Assembly (NCBI GenBank): GCA_910574715.1
Contig: CAJTCH010000013.1
Location: 1-64,000, forward strand
Direction of reading: 5' to 3'
Source: Lachnospiraceae bacterium
Lineage (GTDB): Bacteria; Bacillota; Clostridia; Lachnospirales; Lachnospiraceae
DNA length: 64,000 nucleotides
Below the pieces are notes generated by a model that had not been told where the DNA came from, searched no databases, and saw only the letters and a program-made list of their open reading frames with translations. Positions 54,945-63,606 of the stretch are shown here, piece after piece. A program made the translations under genes and the position numbers. How positions within the stretch are numbered: the first letter of the stretch is position 1; every line of letters begins with the position of its first letter.

Positions 54945-55601
54945 TCACAGCCATGCCGCCCGCAAGTTCATACTGCTCTTAATATCTATGATATGATACT
55001 TATGGTCTGCATAATAAGCAGGCTTCATCTGGCCTTTCTTAAAAACAGCAAGAAATTCCTGCATAGTATGTACCTCTTCCGGGAAATATGTCGCGCAGAC
55101 GCCTACCTTCTTCGGCACATGGCAATCGCTGGAGCCCAATGTAAACAGATTAAGTTCCATAGCATATTCCGCCGCTTTCATGCAAGCCTCTGCCGATGTA
55201 CTTCCGTTGAGCACTTCCAGTCCGTCCAGCCCATGTACCGCGCGAAGGTTCTCCTCCAGTCCCCGGTTATTGTTGCGGAACGGATGGGCCGCGAAGCATA
55301 CTCCGCCCTGAGCCTTTACCAGATCGATGAATTCCTGCGCCGGGACGCGCTCCCTGGGATAATCCTCAATTCCAAATGCCACGATATCTCCCTGCCAGGA
55401 GAAGAACTCAATCCCCACGAAGACCGGAAAACCTGTCCGCTCCGTATATTCCGCCGCATAGTCCTTAAGTCCCATGCTGTCATGGTCGGTGATACAGATC
55501 CCTCCCAGTCCCTTTTGTCTGGCTATGCTTACCATCTCATCCAGCCTTAAGAAGCTGTCTTTTGAATATGTCATCTCATGCATGTGGGTGTCTATAAACA
55601 T
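54945..55601 (-). CDS. PHP domain phosphoesterase-like protein
   Basis: A 218-residue protein with the PHP metal motifs: MFIDTHMHEMTYSKDS (HxH), ICITDHDSMGL, GVCFAAHPFRNNN and the C-terminal TLGSSDCHVPKKVG. PHP proteins cleave phosphate esters or related bonds with a trinuclear metal site. ATG 55601 has GGAGAG upstream. It stands alone; the substrate is unknown. Confidence 0.88.
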   Translation of the reverse strand: MFIDTHMHEMTYSKDSFLRLDEMVSIARQKGLGGICITDHDSMGLKDYAAEYTERTGFPVFVGIEFFSWQGDIVAFGIEDYPRERVPAQEFIDLVKAQGGVCFAAHPFRNNNRGLEENLRAVHGLDGLEVLNGSTSAEACMKAAEYAMELNLFTLGSSDCHVPKKVGVCATYFPEEVHTMQEFLAVFKKGQMKPAYYADHKYHIIDIKSSMNLRAAWL

Positions 55602-55730
55602 ATTTTCTCTCCTATTCCCGTTTACTTCTATTATATAAATCATTGACCCGGGTATCAAATAGAGTTTTATAATATATCATTTTATATATTTGTTATATCT
55701 ATAATTCAAGCGGACAAAGCTTTCTATATT

Positions 55731-55766
55731 CAAAAAACCACCGCGTATTCCCTGTACGCGGTGGTT
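55731..55766 (-). terminator. Terminator of the iolG-like operon
   Basis: A perfect 12-bp stem AACCACCGCGTA..TACGCGGTGGTT (55736-55766) followed by TTTTTTG on the minus strand. Confidence 0.9.
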
Positions 55767-55801
55767 ATAAACAATATACTTTTTATATCTTCACTTCTCG
55801 A

Positions 55802-56002
55802 TCATATGTTTTTTTCCGATATCTCTGCAAATTCCCTCTCCGCCAGATCCGCCGTGATGGGCGATATCCCTGCATAGTCGGTATAAAATAACGTCATCAG
55901 AGAAGAGATCATCCCATATACTATGTTACATGCAGTATCTCCGCATCCATAAGCAATCCTTGTTCCGACAGATATCCTATCCGCCGCAGCTTCCTTTTTC
56001 AT
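55802..56002 (-). pseudogene. GPH/MFS sugar transporter remnant with large internal deletion
   Basis: A 66-codon frame. Its first 50 residues (RISVGTRIAYGCGDTACNIV, then YGMISSLMTLFYTDYAGISP) are the first helix and start of glycoside-pentoside-hexuronide symporters, which are normally about 450 residues. The last residues (TADLAEREFAEISEKNI) look like the usual cytosolic C-terminal tail of the same family. About 400 codons between them are missing without a shift of frame. It follows the isomerase gene and lies just before the operon terminator, so it was probably the sugar importer of the locus. It cannot transport in this form. Confidence 0.7.
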
Positions 56003-56071
56003 AGCTTAACGCCTCCTTTACCGGGCAAAACGCAATGCACAGCACAGCCCGCCCAAGATCCCGCATACGGA

Positions 56072-56860
56072 TTAACAATGCTCCATGATCGCCTGCACCG
56101 CCTGCTTCGTACCCGCCGACGGGAACAGCTCATACCCGACCAATCCGCGGTATCCGCATTCTTCGAGGTGGCGGATGACCTTCTTATAGTTAATCTCCCC
56201 GGTTCCCGGCTCATGGCGTCCCGGTGCGTCTGCAACATGGATATGCCCGAACTGATCCCCATAGCTGCTGATCGTGTCACAGATACACCCCTCATTGATC
56301 TGCATGTGATATACATCATATAATAATTTCAGGCGGGGCGAACCGATCAGGCGGCAGATCTCGGCTCCTGTCTGTGTATATTTCAGGAAATTCCCTACAT
56401 GGTCCGTCGTGACATTCAGCGCTTCTAAGTTCAGGTTGATTCCTTCCTGCTCTGCCAGCCTTGCACATGCCAGCAGAGTATCATACATGGAACAAAGCTT
56501 CACGGTATCAGAGAGCTCATTGTATGCATTCACTACCACGCCGCCTTCTCCCAGTGCATTGGAATGAATCGTAACACTTCCGGCATTAGCCGCCTTCGCC
56601 GCTTCGATGGATCTCTTAAGCTCTTCCAGATACTTCGCCTTATGCCCGGGATCTACCAGCGAATAATCCGCGTCTCCGTTAAATCCGCTGATCTTAATCC
56701 CCGCATCCTCGGCCGCCTCCCGTGTCTCTTTCAGGTCACGGATCCTCCAGTCCCAGAATTCCACTGCAGCAAATCCATCATTTTTCGCCGCCCGGAATCT
56801 CTCTCTCCACTCCAGTTCCGTATATAATGTATCGATACATGCACATTTTCCCAGACTCAT
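56072..56860 (-). CDS. Sugar phosphate isomerase/epimerase, hydroxypyruvate isomerase-like
   Basis: A 262-residue TIM barrel of the xylose-isomerase-like superfamily. Metal-site segments are visible: LNLEALN with its Glu, LLYDVYHMQINEG, FGHIHVADAPGRHEPGTGEI, and GYELFPSAG. The HVADxPGRxEPGTGEI block matches the hydroxypyruvate isomerase (Hyi) branch; related IolE/IolI enzymes occur with inositol genes. It sits one base after the dehydrogenase gene, so both act on one pathway. Confidence 0.85.
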   Translation of the reverse strand: MSLGKCACIDTLYTELEWRERFRAAKNDGFAAVEFWDWRIRDLKETREAAEDAGIKISGFNGDADYSLVDPGHKAKYLEELKRSIEAAKAANAGSVTIHSNALGEGGVVVNAYNELSDTVKLCSMYDTLLACARLAEQEGINLNLEALNVTTDHVGNFLKYTQTGAEICRLIGSPRLKLLYDVYHMQINEGCICDTISSYGDQFGHIHVADAPGRHEPGTGEINYKKVIRHLEECGYRGLVGYELFPSAGTKQAVQAIMEHC

Positions 56861-56861
56861 C

Positions 56862-57869
56862 TTATTCTACCTCCGCAATCTTCACTGGTCTTCCTTCTCT
56901 GGCTGATCTGGTTGCCGCAGCCGCCATAAGTACCGGATATAACCCGTCCATGCCTGTTACCGGCGTCTCCTTGTTATTCACTACCGCGTCTGCAAACGCC
57001 TGTATCTCAGATACAAACGCACCCGTATACCGGTCCCACATTACCGAATAAGTATTTGCATAGCTTGTATTCTCGGCGTCAGAGACAATCACCGTATTCG
57101 GGGTGTCATTCTCATTGCGGACACAGCCCTTAGATCCGAATACCTCTACCCTCTGATCATATCCATAGACTGCCTTACGGCTGTTATCGATCATTCCGAT
57201 CGCTCCGCCTGCGAATTTCAGAGTAACGACCGCCGTATCCACATCACCGGCATTGCCAATCTCCGGATCTACAAGGACAGAACCTACGGCATTTACTTCC
57301 ACAACCTCGTCGCCGGCGAGGAAACGCGCCATATCAAAATCATGTATCATCATATCATAGAAAATTCCGCCGGATACCTTCACATAATCGATGCACGGCG
57401 GTTCCGGATCCCTGGAGCTGATTTTTATCATGTGCACGTCGCCGATCTTACCGGAACGGACTACATCATACACTCCTCTGTGGTTATGGTCAAACCGCCT
57501 GCAGAATCCGATCTGAAGCTTGACATTCGCCTCTTTCGCGGTATCAATGGCCTCATGAACCTTTTTAAGGTCATAATCTACAGGCTTCTCGCAGAATATG
57601 TGTTTTCCTGCCTTCGCCGCTTCAATGATATACTTCGAATGCGTGTCTGTGGATGAGCAGATGATCACCGCCTCGATCTCCTTATCCTGGAGAATTTCCT
57701 CAGCATCTTTTGTTACTTTTGTAACACCGCATTTCCTGACAAATTCTTCCGTCTCCGCATTCATAAATGGATCTGCTACGGTCTTGATCTCAACCTCCGG
57801 TACATACATAGATATATTTTTAATATGTACTTTCCCAATTCTCCCTGCTCCGATCACTCCTGCTTTCAT
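56862..57869 (-). CDS. iolG: Gfo/Idh/MocA dehydrogenase, inositol 2-dehydrogenase-like
   Basis: A 335-residue NAD(P)-dependent dehydrogenase. The nucleotide site is MKAGVIGAGRIGKVHIKNIS, the conserved Lys-Pro pair is in GKHIFCEKPVDYDL, and the family His-Asp pair in YDMMIHDFDMARFLAGDEV. Overall it is closest to inositol 2-dehydrogenase. ATG 57869 has GAGGAAATCAAC upstream. It is read away from the LacI-type regulator, with operator-like repeats between. Confidence 0.85.
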   Translation of the reverse strand: MKAGVIGAGRIGKVHIKNISMYVPEVEIKTVADPFMNAETEEFVRKCGVTKVTKDAEEILQDKEIEAVIICSSTDTHSKYIIEAAKAGKHIFCEKPVDYDLKKVHEAIDTAKEANVKLQIGFCRRFDHNHRGVYDVVRSGKIGDVHMIKISSRDPEPPCIDYVKVSGGIFYDMMIHDFDMARFLAGDEVVEVNAVGSVLVDPEIGNAGDVDTAVVTLKFAGGAIGMIDNSRKAVYGYDQRVEVFGSKGCVRNENDTPNTVIVSDAENTSYANTYSVMWDRYTGAFVSEIQAFADAVVNNKETPVTGMDGLYPVLMAAAATRSAREGRPVKIAEVE

Positions 57870-57928
57870 GTTGATTTCCTCACTTTCTTTTTGTTGTTTT
57901 TGCAACACGTCTGTGCTTTTGTAACATT

Positions 57929-57957
57929 ATTGTATCCCTGCAAATGCTCATTGTCAA
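57929..57957 (-). promoter_or_regulatory. Promoter of iolG-like operon
   Basis: Minus strand perfect TTGACA (57952-57957), 17 bases, TACAAT (57929-57934). Confidence 0.7.
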
Positions 57958-57975
57958 CTCTTCTTTTCATCTTTG

Positions 57976-58047
57976 TTGCAATTGCACAGTTTGGAGATTA
58001 ATAATTTATGCACTATTACTTTCACACACATATGTTTCAATTGCACA
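57976..58047. promoter_or_regulatory. Two operator-like CAATTGCACA repeats
   Basis: TTGCAATTGCACA (57976-57988, containing the palindrome TGCAATTGCA) and TTTCAATTGCACA (58035-58047) lie 59 bases apart between the divergent genes. The second overlaps the -35 box of the regulator gene. They are the likely binding sites of the LacI-type protein. Confidence 0.6.
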
Positions 58048-58069
58048 TGGAGTTATCCTATGATAAACT
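58041..58069 (+). promoter_or_regulatory. Promoter of the LacI-type regulator
   Basis: TTGCAC (58041-58046), 17 bases, TAAACT (58064-58069); the -35 lies inside the second operator-like repeat, which suggests self-repression. Confidence 0.55.
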
Positions 58070-58108
58070 ATTGTATAGATTTAAGATTAAGGAATCGAGG
58101 AAAAGATA

Positions 58109-59152
58109 ATGAAGAAACGTCCAACAATACAGGCTGTTGCCGACAGGGCGGGCGTATCCCGCGGCACTGTAGACCGTGTGCTGAACAATCGTGCGAACGT
58201 CAGCGCCGAAGTATATGAGAAGGTTATCAACGCGCTGGAAGAGACCGGATATCTCTCCCACAAGGAAATACATCTGCAGAACCTGCGAAAAAAAGCGGCC
58301 GAGCCTGACACACGGCTTGGTATGCTCCTGCCCAACTGGACAGGACATTTCAAGACTGAGATCCTGCGCGGTATTGAGGCCGCGCGCCGGGAGTTAGAAG
58401 ACCTCAATGTCGAAATCTTTGTTGAAGAATGCCAGACAGACGTTCCTCAAGAGGCTCTTATACTGCTTGAACGTATGCTTGAGAAGGGCGCCCAGGGCAT
58501 CGCGCTGTGCGCTCCCGACGTTCCCGCCGTCACAGATCGTATACTTGAATTGAACCGCCGGAAATTCCCTGTCATTACCTTTAACTCGGATCTTCCCAAA
58601 TGCCAGAAGCTCTGTTTCGTCGGCCAGGATTACCGTCAAAGCGGAAGGATCGCTGCAGAATTGATCTGCAAGTGCATTCCCAGGGACGGCCATGTGCTGG
58701 CTGTAATCGGCAATCATGAATTCGAGGGGCACCGCACCCGGCTGAATGGTTTTCAGGAACGTTTTGCTGAATTGAATTTTTCCGAATCACAGCTGGACGT
58801 CATCGAATCCTATAATGACTACCAGATTACCTACCGCAAGGTTCTGGATTATCTCAGGGAGCATCCAAAGCTTCATGCCGTCTATATGGCAAACCGAAGC
58901 GTATCCGGATGTACGGAAGCCATAAAAGAGGCGGACCGCAAAGGCAGCGTGCGCGTGATCTGCCATGATTTTTCCCAGAGCACGAAGCTCCTGCTTAAGG
59001 ATGGGAGCATTGATTTTACAATCACGCATGATCTCTTCCGCCAGGGCTACCTGCCGCTTATATTACTCCGCGGCTACCTCATGAAGAACCAGCTTCCAGA
59101 TCCCAGAGAGAGTCAGCCGCAGATCTCCATCATCTGTTCGCAGAATATCTGA
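58109..59152 (+). CDS. LacI family transcriptional regulator
   Basis: A 347-residue regulator. The LacI helix-turn-helix and hinge are TIQAVADRAGVSRGTVDRVL and NNRANVSAEVYEKVINALEE; the rest is a periplasmic-binding-protein-like sugar domain (PVITFNSDLPKCQKLCFVGQ; YRQSGRIAAELI), near the ribose/inositol-binding type. It faces the dehydrogenase-isomerase genes and probably represses them until a sugar or inositol compound is present. Confidence 0.93.
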   Translation: MKKRPTIQAVADRAGVSRGTVDRVLNNRANVSAEVYEKVINALEETGYLSHKEIHLQNLRKKAAEPDTRLGMLLPNWTGHFKTEILRGIEAARRELEDLNVEIFVEECQTDVPQEALILLERMLEKGAQGIALCAPDVPAVTDRILELNRRKFPVITFNSDLPKCQKLCFVGQDYRQSGRIAAELICKCIPRDGHVLAVIGNHEFEGHRTRLNGFQERFAELNFSESQLDVIESYNDYQITYRKVLDYLREHPKLHAVYMANRSVSGCTEAIKEADRKGSVRVICHDFSQSTKLLLKDGSIDFTITHDLFRQGYLPLILLRGYLMKNQLPDPRESQPQISIICSQNI

Positions 59153-59212
59153 CTATGGCGATCGCACGCAGTATGCTTCTTCCTGCGGGAACACTCAGGC
59201 TGTCTTAAGGTC

Positions 59213-59247
59213 TTGTGATACAGGGAACCATGTTTCCTGTATCACAA
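59213..59247. other. Perfect 12-bp hairpin after the LacI gene
   Basis: TTGTGATACAGG pairs with CCTGTATCACAA (59213-59247). It lacks a T-run on either strand, so it is not a classical terminator for the LacI gene although it is placed like one. Confidence 0.55.
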
Positions 59248-59273
59248 AAAGGACCTGAGATCAACTCAGGCCC
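59246..59273 (-). terminator. Terminator overlapping the alarmone synthetase stop
   Basis: Minus strand GGGCCTGAG-TTGAT-CTCAGGTCC followed by TTTTT (59246-59250); the TGA stop codon lies inside the first arm. Confidence 0.85.
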
Positions 59274-59971
59274 GACATCGCCACCCTGTTCAGATGGCTT
59301 ACATCTTTTCTCTTCGTACTTAGTCTTAACTCTTCTTGTTCTCGCAGGCAATCTAAGATCGCCTCATTCAGCGACAGCATCTTCTCATCTAACGACGACA
59401 CCATCTCTGCACATTCTCTTAATTCCCGGCTGATATACTCGGGAGCATTTCCTTCGAATTTATAATAGATCTTATGTTCAAGGCTTGCCCAGAAATCCAT
59501 GGCAATGGTCCGTATCTGTATCTCTACCTTCGTATCTACCACGCTGTCCGACAAAAAGATCGGCACGGATACCAGCATATGATAGCTCTTATAGCCGCTT
59601 ACCTTCGGGTTCCTGATATAGTCCTTAATCGATAAGACCTTCAAGTCGCTCTGGTTCCCGATCATCTCTCCCAATCGATATATGTCGGATGTGAAGGAGC
59701 AGATCAGCCTCACGCCGGCAATATCATTGACATATCTGACCATATTCTCAATGGATATCTCATAACCGTTCTTTCTTAACTTCTTTACAATACTTTCTGG
59801 CGTCTTTACTCTTGTCTTGATATGCTCGATCGGATTATACTTATGTACATGTTGGAATTCATCGTTCAATATCTCCAGCTTCGTTCCCACTTCCTTCAAT
59901 GCTGAATTATACAGAAACATGATAGTCTTCCAACTGTCTACATCCTCATAATTCTTAATCGCATTCTCCAT
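59261..59971 (-). CDS. Small alarmone synthetase, RelQ-type GTP pyrophosphokinase
   Basis: A 236-residue single-domain synthetase without the hydrolase and regulatory domains of Rel. Motifs are present in order: HIKTRVKTPESIVKKLRKNG, VNDIAGVRLICSFTSDIYRL, RNPKVSGYKSYHMLVSVPIF, KVEIQIRTIAMDFWASLEHK. It makes (p)ppGpp from ATP and GTP or GDP under stress. A promoter lies at 60019-60047. Confidence 0.93.
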   Translation of the reverse strand: MENAIKNYEDVDSWKTIMFLYNSALKEVGTKLEILNDEFQHVHKYNPIEHIKTRVKTPESIVKKLRKNGYEISIENMVRYVNDIAGVRLICSFTSDIYRLGEMIGNQSDLKVLSIKDYIRNPKVSGYKSYHMLVSVPIFLSDSVVDTKVEIQIRTIAMDFWASLEHKIYYKFEGNAPEYISRELRECAEMVSSLDEKMLSLNEAILDCLREQEELRLSTKRKDVSHLNRVAMSGLS

Positions 59972-60018
59972 ATAGTCTCTCTCCTCTCGTACCGAAGAGT
60001 TAATCCGTACTATATATC

Positions 60019-60047
60019 AGTATATCATATGATTCAGAGGATGTCAT
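60019..60047 (-). promoter_or_regulatory. Promoter of the alarmone synthetase gene
   Basis: Minus strand ATGACA (60042-60047), 17 bases, TATACT (60019-60024). Confidence 0.5.
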
Positions 60048-60070
60048 GAAATTCACATTTATTTAAGAAA

Positions 60071-60595
60071 TCAGAATTCAATTCCTTTCCTCGCAGACCT
60101 TCCCAGATCAAACTGATGCTTCACCTTCCGCACCTCCGTGACATAGTCCGCCATCTCCAACAGATTATCCGGAAGACGGGGACCTGTCATCACGATCTCA
60201 AGGCCTCTCGGCTTGTGCTGGATGAAGCTTATCAGCTTCTCCTCGCTTAAGACTTCCAGATTCAGCGCGCACAGCGCTTCATCCAGAATCAGCATATCAA
60301 AAGGCCCGCAGAACTTAATAATCTCGTCCAGCGCCTTGTTGTTGTAATGCCGGAATTCGATCCGTTCATCCCCGTTCATCTTGCTGACGAACTTCACAGG
60401 CTCTCTGCCCGGAAGGCAGGTCACACCCGGCAAAGCCTCCAGGATCTTACGTTCATTCGAAGAATTATCCTTCAAGAACTGGAAGAAGAGCACCTTAAGC
60501 CCGCTTCCTGCCGCTCTTACCGCAAGCCCCACCGCAGCGGTCGTCTTCCCCTTACCGTCACCGTAATATATATGTATCCTTCCCGTGCCGGTCAT
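60071..60595 (-). CDS. cobO: Cob(I)yrinic acid a,c-diamide adenosyltransferase
   Basis: A 174-residue enzyme of the CobA/CobO/BtuR type with the P-loop IHIYYGDGKGKTTAAVGLAV, and MLILDEALCALNLEVLS and EIVMTGPRLPDNLLEMADYV blocks. It puts the adenosyl group on the cobalt of corrinoids. It is not in a cobalamin operon here; it lies 29 bases after the PTS gene. Confidence 0.94.
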   Translation of the reverse strand: MTGTGRIHIYYGDGKGKTTAAVGLAVRAAGSGLKVLFFQFLKDNSSNERKILEALPGVTCLPGREPVKFVSKMNGDERIEFRHYNNKALDEIIKFCGPFDMLILDEALCALNLEVLSEEKLISFIQHKPRGLEIVMTGPRLPDNLLEMADYVTEVRKVKHQFDLGRSARKGIEF

Positions 60596-60624
60596 ATTCT
60601 CTCCCCCTTTTTATCAAAACATTT

Positions 60625-61689
60625 CTACATATCCAGCTTCATATCTCCGAACTTGATCAGGCCCTTCCTGCGCATGAATTCTGATATCAGAAGCGTTACC
60701 GCCGCCGGAAGTATGATCTGGATCACCAGTATCTTAATAAGGACCGTCATTGCCGCCTCCGTCTGTACCATCGTCTGCCAGGTCATGATCTGCCCTACCA
60801 GTCCGGCAGTCCCCATTCCAGAACCGGTCGCATTGCTCGTCATATGCAGCGCCATCGTTCCGACCGGTCCCAGGATCGCACTGGACAGAATAGCCGGGAG
60901 CCAGATGATCGGCTTCCTTACAATATTCGGCACCTGGAGCATGGAGGTTCCGATCCCCTGAGCCAGTAAGCCTCCGATCTTATTCTCCCGGTAACTTGCC
61001 GCCGCGAATCCGACCATATTACAGCAGCAGCCAACCGTCGCCGCACCGGCCGCAAGACCGGACAGGTTCAGTATGATCCCAAGCGCAGCCGAACTGATCG
61101 GAAGAGTCAGGATCATTCCCATCAGCACAGATACTACAACACCCATGAGAAACGGCTGCTGCTCCGTCCCCCAGTTGATAAGCGCGCCGAGCCATGCCAT
61201 GAAGCCAGAGATCGGCGGCCCAAGCAGAAGGCCTACAGCCGAGCCGGTCCCGATCGTAACGATGGGCGTCACCAGGATATCCACCTTCGTCTTCCCAGAT
61301 ACCAGATGTCCGAAGAATATCCCTACATATGCCGCGATAAATGCCCCTAACGGTTCTCCCGGTCCTGCATATATCACCGCTCCCTCCGACAGCAGCGCGC
61401 CCGCAAGCAGCTTGCTCGCAAACGCCCCGACCATACCTGACGTTGCCGCCGACACCGTCACCAGCGGCGATTCCTTGAATCTATAAGCCACCGCAGTTCC
61501 GATTCCCGCTCCCGTCAGCGAAGCCGCCGCCTTGCCGATCACATAGATCATATCCCCGAACGTACCGCCGAGCAGCGTACCGATCTGCTGAATGATCGTC
61601 CCGATGATCAGCGTAGCAAAAAGCCCCTGCGCCATAGCGCTTAAGCCGTCAATAAATATCCTGTCCAATACCTTTCTTAACCTGTCCAT
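60625..61689 (-). CDS. PTS IIC-type membrane protein
   Basis: A 354-residue membrane protein with about ten helices: RIFIDGLSAMAQGLFATLII, IGTAVAYRFKESPLVTVSAA, GIGTSMLQVPNIVRKPIIWL, GTMALHMTSNATGSGMGTAG. It fits the compact PTS EIIC family (EIIC_2) that occurs without fused IIA/IIB parts; the sugar or other role is unknown. ATG 61689 lies five bases after AAGGAGAG; longer upstream frames are less likely. Confidence 0.82.
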   Translation of the reverse strand: MDRLRKVLDRIFIDGLSAMAQGLFATLIIGTIIQQIGTLLGGTFGDMIYVIGKAAASLTGAGIGTAVAYRFKESPLVTVSAATSGMVGAFASKLLAGALLSEGAVIYAGPGEPLGAFIAAYVGIFFGHLVSGKTKVDILVTPIVTIGTGSAVGLLLGPPISGFMAWLGALINWGTEQQPFLMGVVVSVLMGMILTLPISSAALGIILNLSGLAAGAATVGCCCNMVGFAAASYRENKIGGLLAQGIGTSMLQVPNIVRKPIIWLPAILSSAILGPVGTMALHMTSNATGSGMGTAGLVGQIMTWQTMVQTEAAMTVLIKILVIQIILPAAVTLLISEFMRRKGLIKFGDMKLDM

Positions 61690-61752
61690 TCTTCTCTCCT
61701 TTTCCATTTTACAACCATCGAAGACATCCTGCAATACTCTGAAAACATTTCA

Positions 61753-61766
61753 CTGTAAACTTACAG
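61753..61766. promoter_or_regulatory. Palindromic operator-like site before the PTS gene
   Basis: CTGTAAACTTACAG, a 14-base inverted repeat 15 bases downstream of the -10 box of the PTS promoter. A repressor bound here would block transcription. Confidence 0.5.
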
Positions 61767-61781
61767 GTGTCTTGTCACACG

Positions 61782-61810
61782 AGTTTACCATAACATGTAT
61801 TCAAAGTCAA
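61782..61810 (-). promoter_or_regulatory. Promoter of the PTS-cobO operon
   Basis: Minus strand TTGACT (61805-61810), 17 bases, TAAACT (61782-61787). Direct repeats AACTCAATT (61815-61823 and 61825-61833) lie just upstream. Confidence 0.6.
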
Positions 61811-61846
61811 ATTAAACTCAATTGAACTCAATTACCGACAAAACTC

Positions 61847-61875
61847 TTTACATCTTACAAAAAAACAGATATACT
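61847..61875 (+). promoter_or_regulatory. Promoter of the 87-residue protein
   Basis: TTTACA (61847-61852), 17 bases, TATACT (61870-61875). Confidence 0.6.
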
Positions 61876-61909
61876 TTTAAACTACAGTTTATGGAAATGA
61901 GGTGCGATC

Positions 61910-62173
61910 ATGTTTCGATTATGGGGAAAAGAATTCAAGGACAACAGATTAGTCCGGGATACCGTCATCTGTGATGATTCAGACGATACCCGGACTCATA
62001 AGGTCTTCCATGCGCTTGACGCCATATGCTATGAATTCGACCTAAGCAAACCGATCTGGCTGGATGCAACGATCGATGAATTCAAACGCCACGACAAGGC
62101 ACGTTTTACACAGGATAACTTCGTAGACTCCATTGATTTTGATTATCTGGAGATCCACGTTATTGAAGAATGA
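61910..62173 (+). CDS. Hypothetical protein, 87 residues
   Basis: ATG 61910 follows AATGAGGTG, with a good promoter in front. The protein (MFRLWGKEFKDNRLVRDTVI; then acidic CDDSDDTRTHKVFHALDAIC and DLSKPIWLDATIDEFKRHDK) is soluble, acidic at both ends and has no membrane segment. I do not recognise a named family; the composition and regular promoter and ribosome binding site argue that it is a real gene. It ends 20 bases before the convergent ABC permease gene. Confidence 0.75.
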   Translation: MFRLWGKEFKDNRLVRDTVICDDSDDTRTHKVFHALDAICYEFDLSKPIWLDATIDEFKRHDKARFTQDNFVDSIDFDYLEIHVIEE

Positions 62174-62193
62174 GCATATCCTCCTCCGCTCAT

Positions 62194-63606
62194 CTATTCG
62201 TTGCGGATAGCCGCGAGCGGACTTAGCTTCATGGCACGCAGCGCCGGGAAATATCCGGCGACCACCCCCACAAGCATGGCGAATCCCATAGACAGCAATA
62301 CCAGCCATATGGGAATATACGAGATCTCACTGCTAAGCCCCATAGAAGAGGCCCCGTTTTTGGTCAGGAAATTAATAGCCGCCGACATCAGGAAGCTCAG
62401 CACGTTGCCCGCCATACCTCCGATCAGGCCGATGAATGCCGCCTCCAGAAGAAACATCTGCTTGATGTTCTTCAGGCTGCATCCAAGCACCTTGATCACG
62501 CCGATCTCTTTGGTCCGTTCATAGATGGACATCATCATCGTATTCGCGATTCCGATCGCCGCAACGAACAGAGACACCGCGCCGATGCCGCCAAGCACTG
62601 CCTGGATAATAGCGAACTGGCTCTTCATACTGTTCAGATATTCCGCGTTAGTTTCAACGTTATAGCCCATCTCCCGAATTCTTGCCGAGACCGCTTCTAC
62701 ATTGTCTATATCGTCTACATTCACCTGAGCATATGAATAGCAGAATTCCTTATACGGCTTGCCTGATTTTGTGCTGGGCTGTCCCGGAATAACTCTCCCG
62801 GCGAACTCCTTCTTAAGAATCTGCCGCAGCGTATCCAGATCACAATAGATATAGTAATAATTCGCCGTATACTCATCCGGGCTTCCCTCTACGACGCCGC
62901 TGGCTTTCACCACATGCTTCTGCACGGTTCCTGATTTAGCCTGCTGTCCGCCGCCTTCATCCATGCCGCCCATATCCAATCCGCCGCCCATATTGTTATT
63001 GTAACCGTCCTGGTCAAGTATCAGGAATATTGAATCATTGGCAAAATCAATATCCGGCAGTTCGCCGGTCTCATAATATCCCTTTCCGGTTCCCTTTTCA
63101 TAGAAGCTCGTCGCGATCCCGTTGCCGTATACCAATTCCAGGCTTCCGCTGTTCGGCGCCGGAAGCGTCCCGGTTGCCAACGGGATATTCTTGGCAGCAA
63201 GCCCCTCCGGCGTCATCGCCACCAACTGCCCGGAGCCCTCGTACCTGCCCTTCAGCATGTTAACCCACATCTCATATACAGGCGACGCGACGGTCACATG
63301 TTCAAGCTGGGCCAGCTCGCTGACTGCCTGATCATTAATATATTTCTTCGATTCCTCCTCTTCCCCCGACATAGAAGAAAAAGCGTACATGGAATCACCC
63401 GCGCCCGCGCCTGACACCTTGATACTGGTAAGCCCCCCGGACTGCTCTACCTCCTGGTAAAGCGACTCCTGAAGTCCAAGCCCCAGCGAGATCATAACGA
63501 CGATGGATGCTGTTCCGATAATAACCCCAAGGACAGTCAAAAAGGTTCGAAGCTTCCGCCTCTTTAAATTGCTACCGCTCATCCTCAGAAGGTCTATCCA
63601 GCTCAT
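62194..63606 (-). CDS. MacB/FtsX-type ABC transporter permease
   Basis: A 470-residue permease. The N-terminal membrane helix is RTFLTVLGVIIGTASIVVMI, followed by a large extracellular domain of about 280 residues that includes a Gly/Met-rich segment (NNMGGGLDMGGMDEGGGQQA). The FtsX core has three helices: LGGIGAVSLFVAAIGIANTM, TKEIGVIKVLGCSLKNIKQM, and the end LVGVVAGYFPALRAMKLSPL. Such permeases with a MacB-type ATPase move peptides or lipids or signal stress. ATG 63606 has GAGGAGGAG upstream and overlaps the previous gene. The ATPase gene is not in the window. Confidence 0.92.
   Translation of the reverse strand: MSWIDLLRMSGSNLKRRKLRTFLTVLGVIIGTASIVVMISLGLGLQESLYQEVEQSGGLTSIKVSGAGAGDSMYAFSSMSGEEEESKKYINDQAVSELAQLEHVTVASPVYEMWVNMLKGRYEGSGQLVAMTPEGLAAKNIPLATGTLPAPNSGSLELVYGNGIATSFYEKGTGKGYYETGELPDIDFANDSIFLILDQDGYNNNMGGGLDMGGMDEGGGQQAKSGTVQKHVVKASGVVEGSPDEYTANYYYIYCDLDTLRQILKKEFAGRVIPGQPSTKSGKPYKEFCYSYAQVNVDDIDNVEAVSARIREMGYNVETNAEYLNSMKSQFAIIQAVLGGIGAVSLFVAAIGIANTMMMSIYERTKEIGVIKVLGCSLKNIKQMFLLEAAFIGLIGGMAGNVLSFLMSAAINFLTKNGASSMGLSSEISYIPIWLVLLSMGFAMLVGVVAGYFPALRAMKLSPLAAIRNE

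Noticed and set aside
59213..59247. Terminator of the LacI gene at the perfect hairpin
   Set aside because: There is no T-run after the stem on the plus strand, so I list it only as a hairpin.
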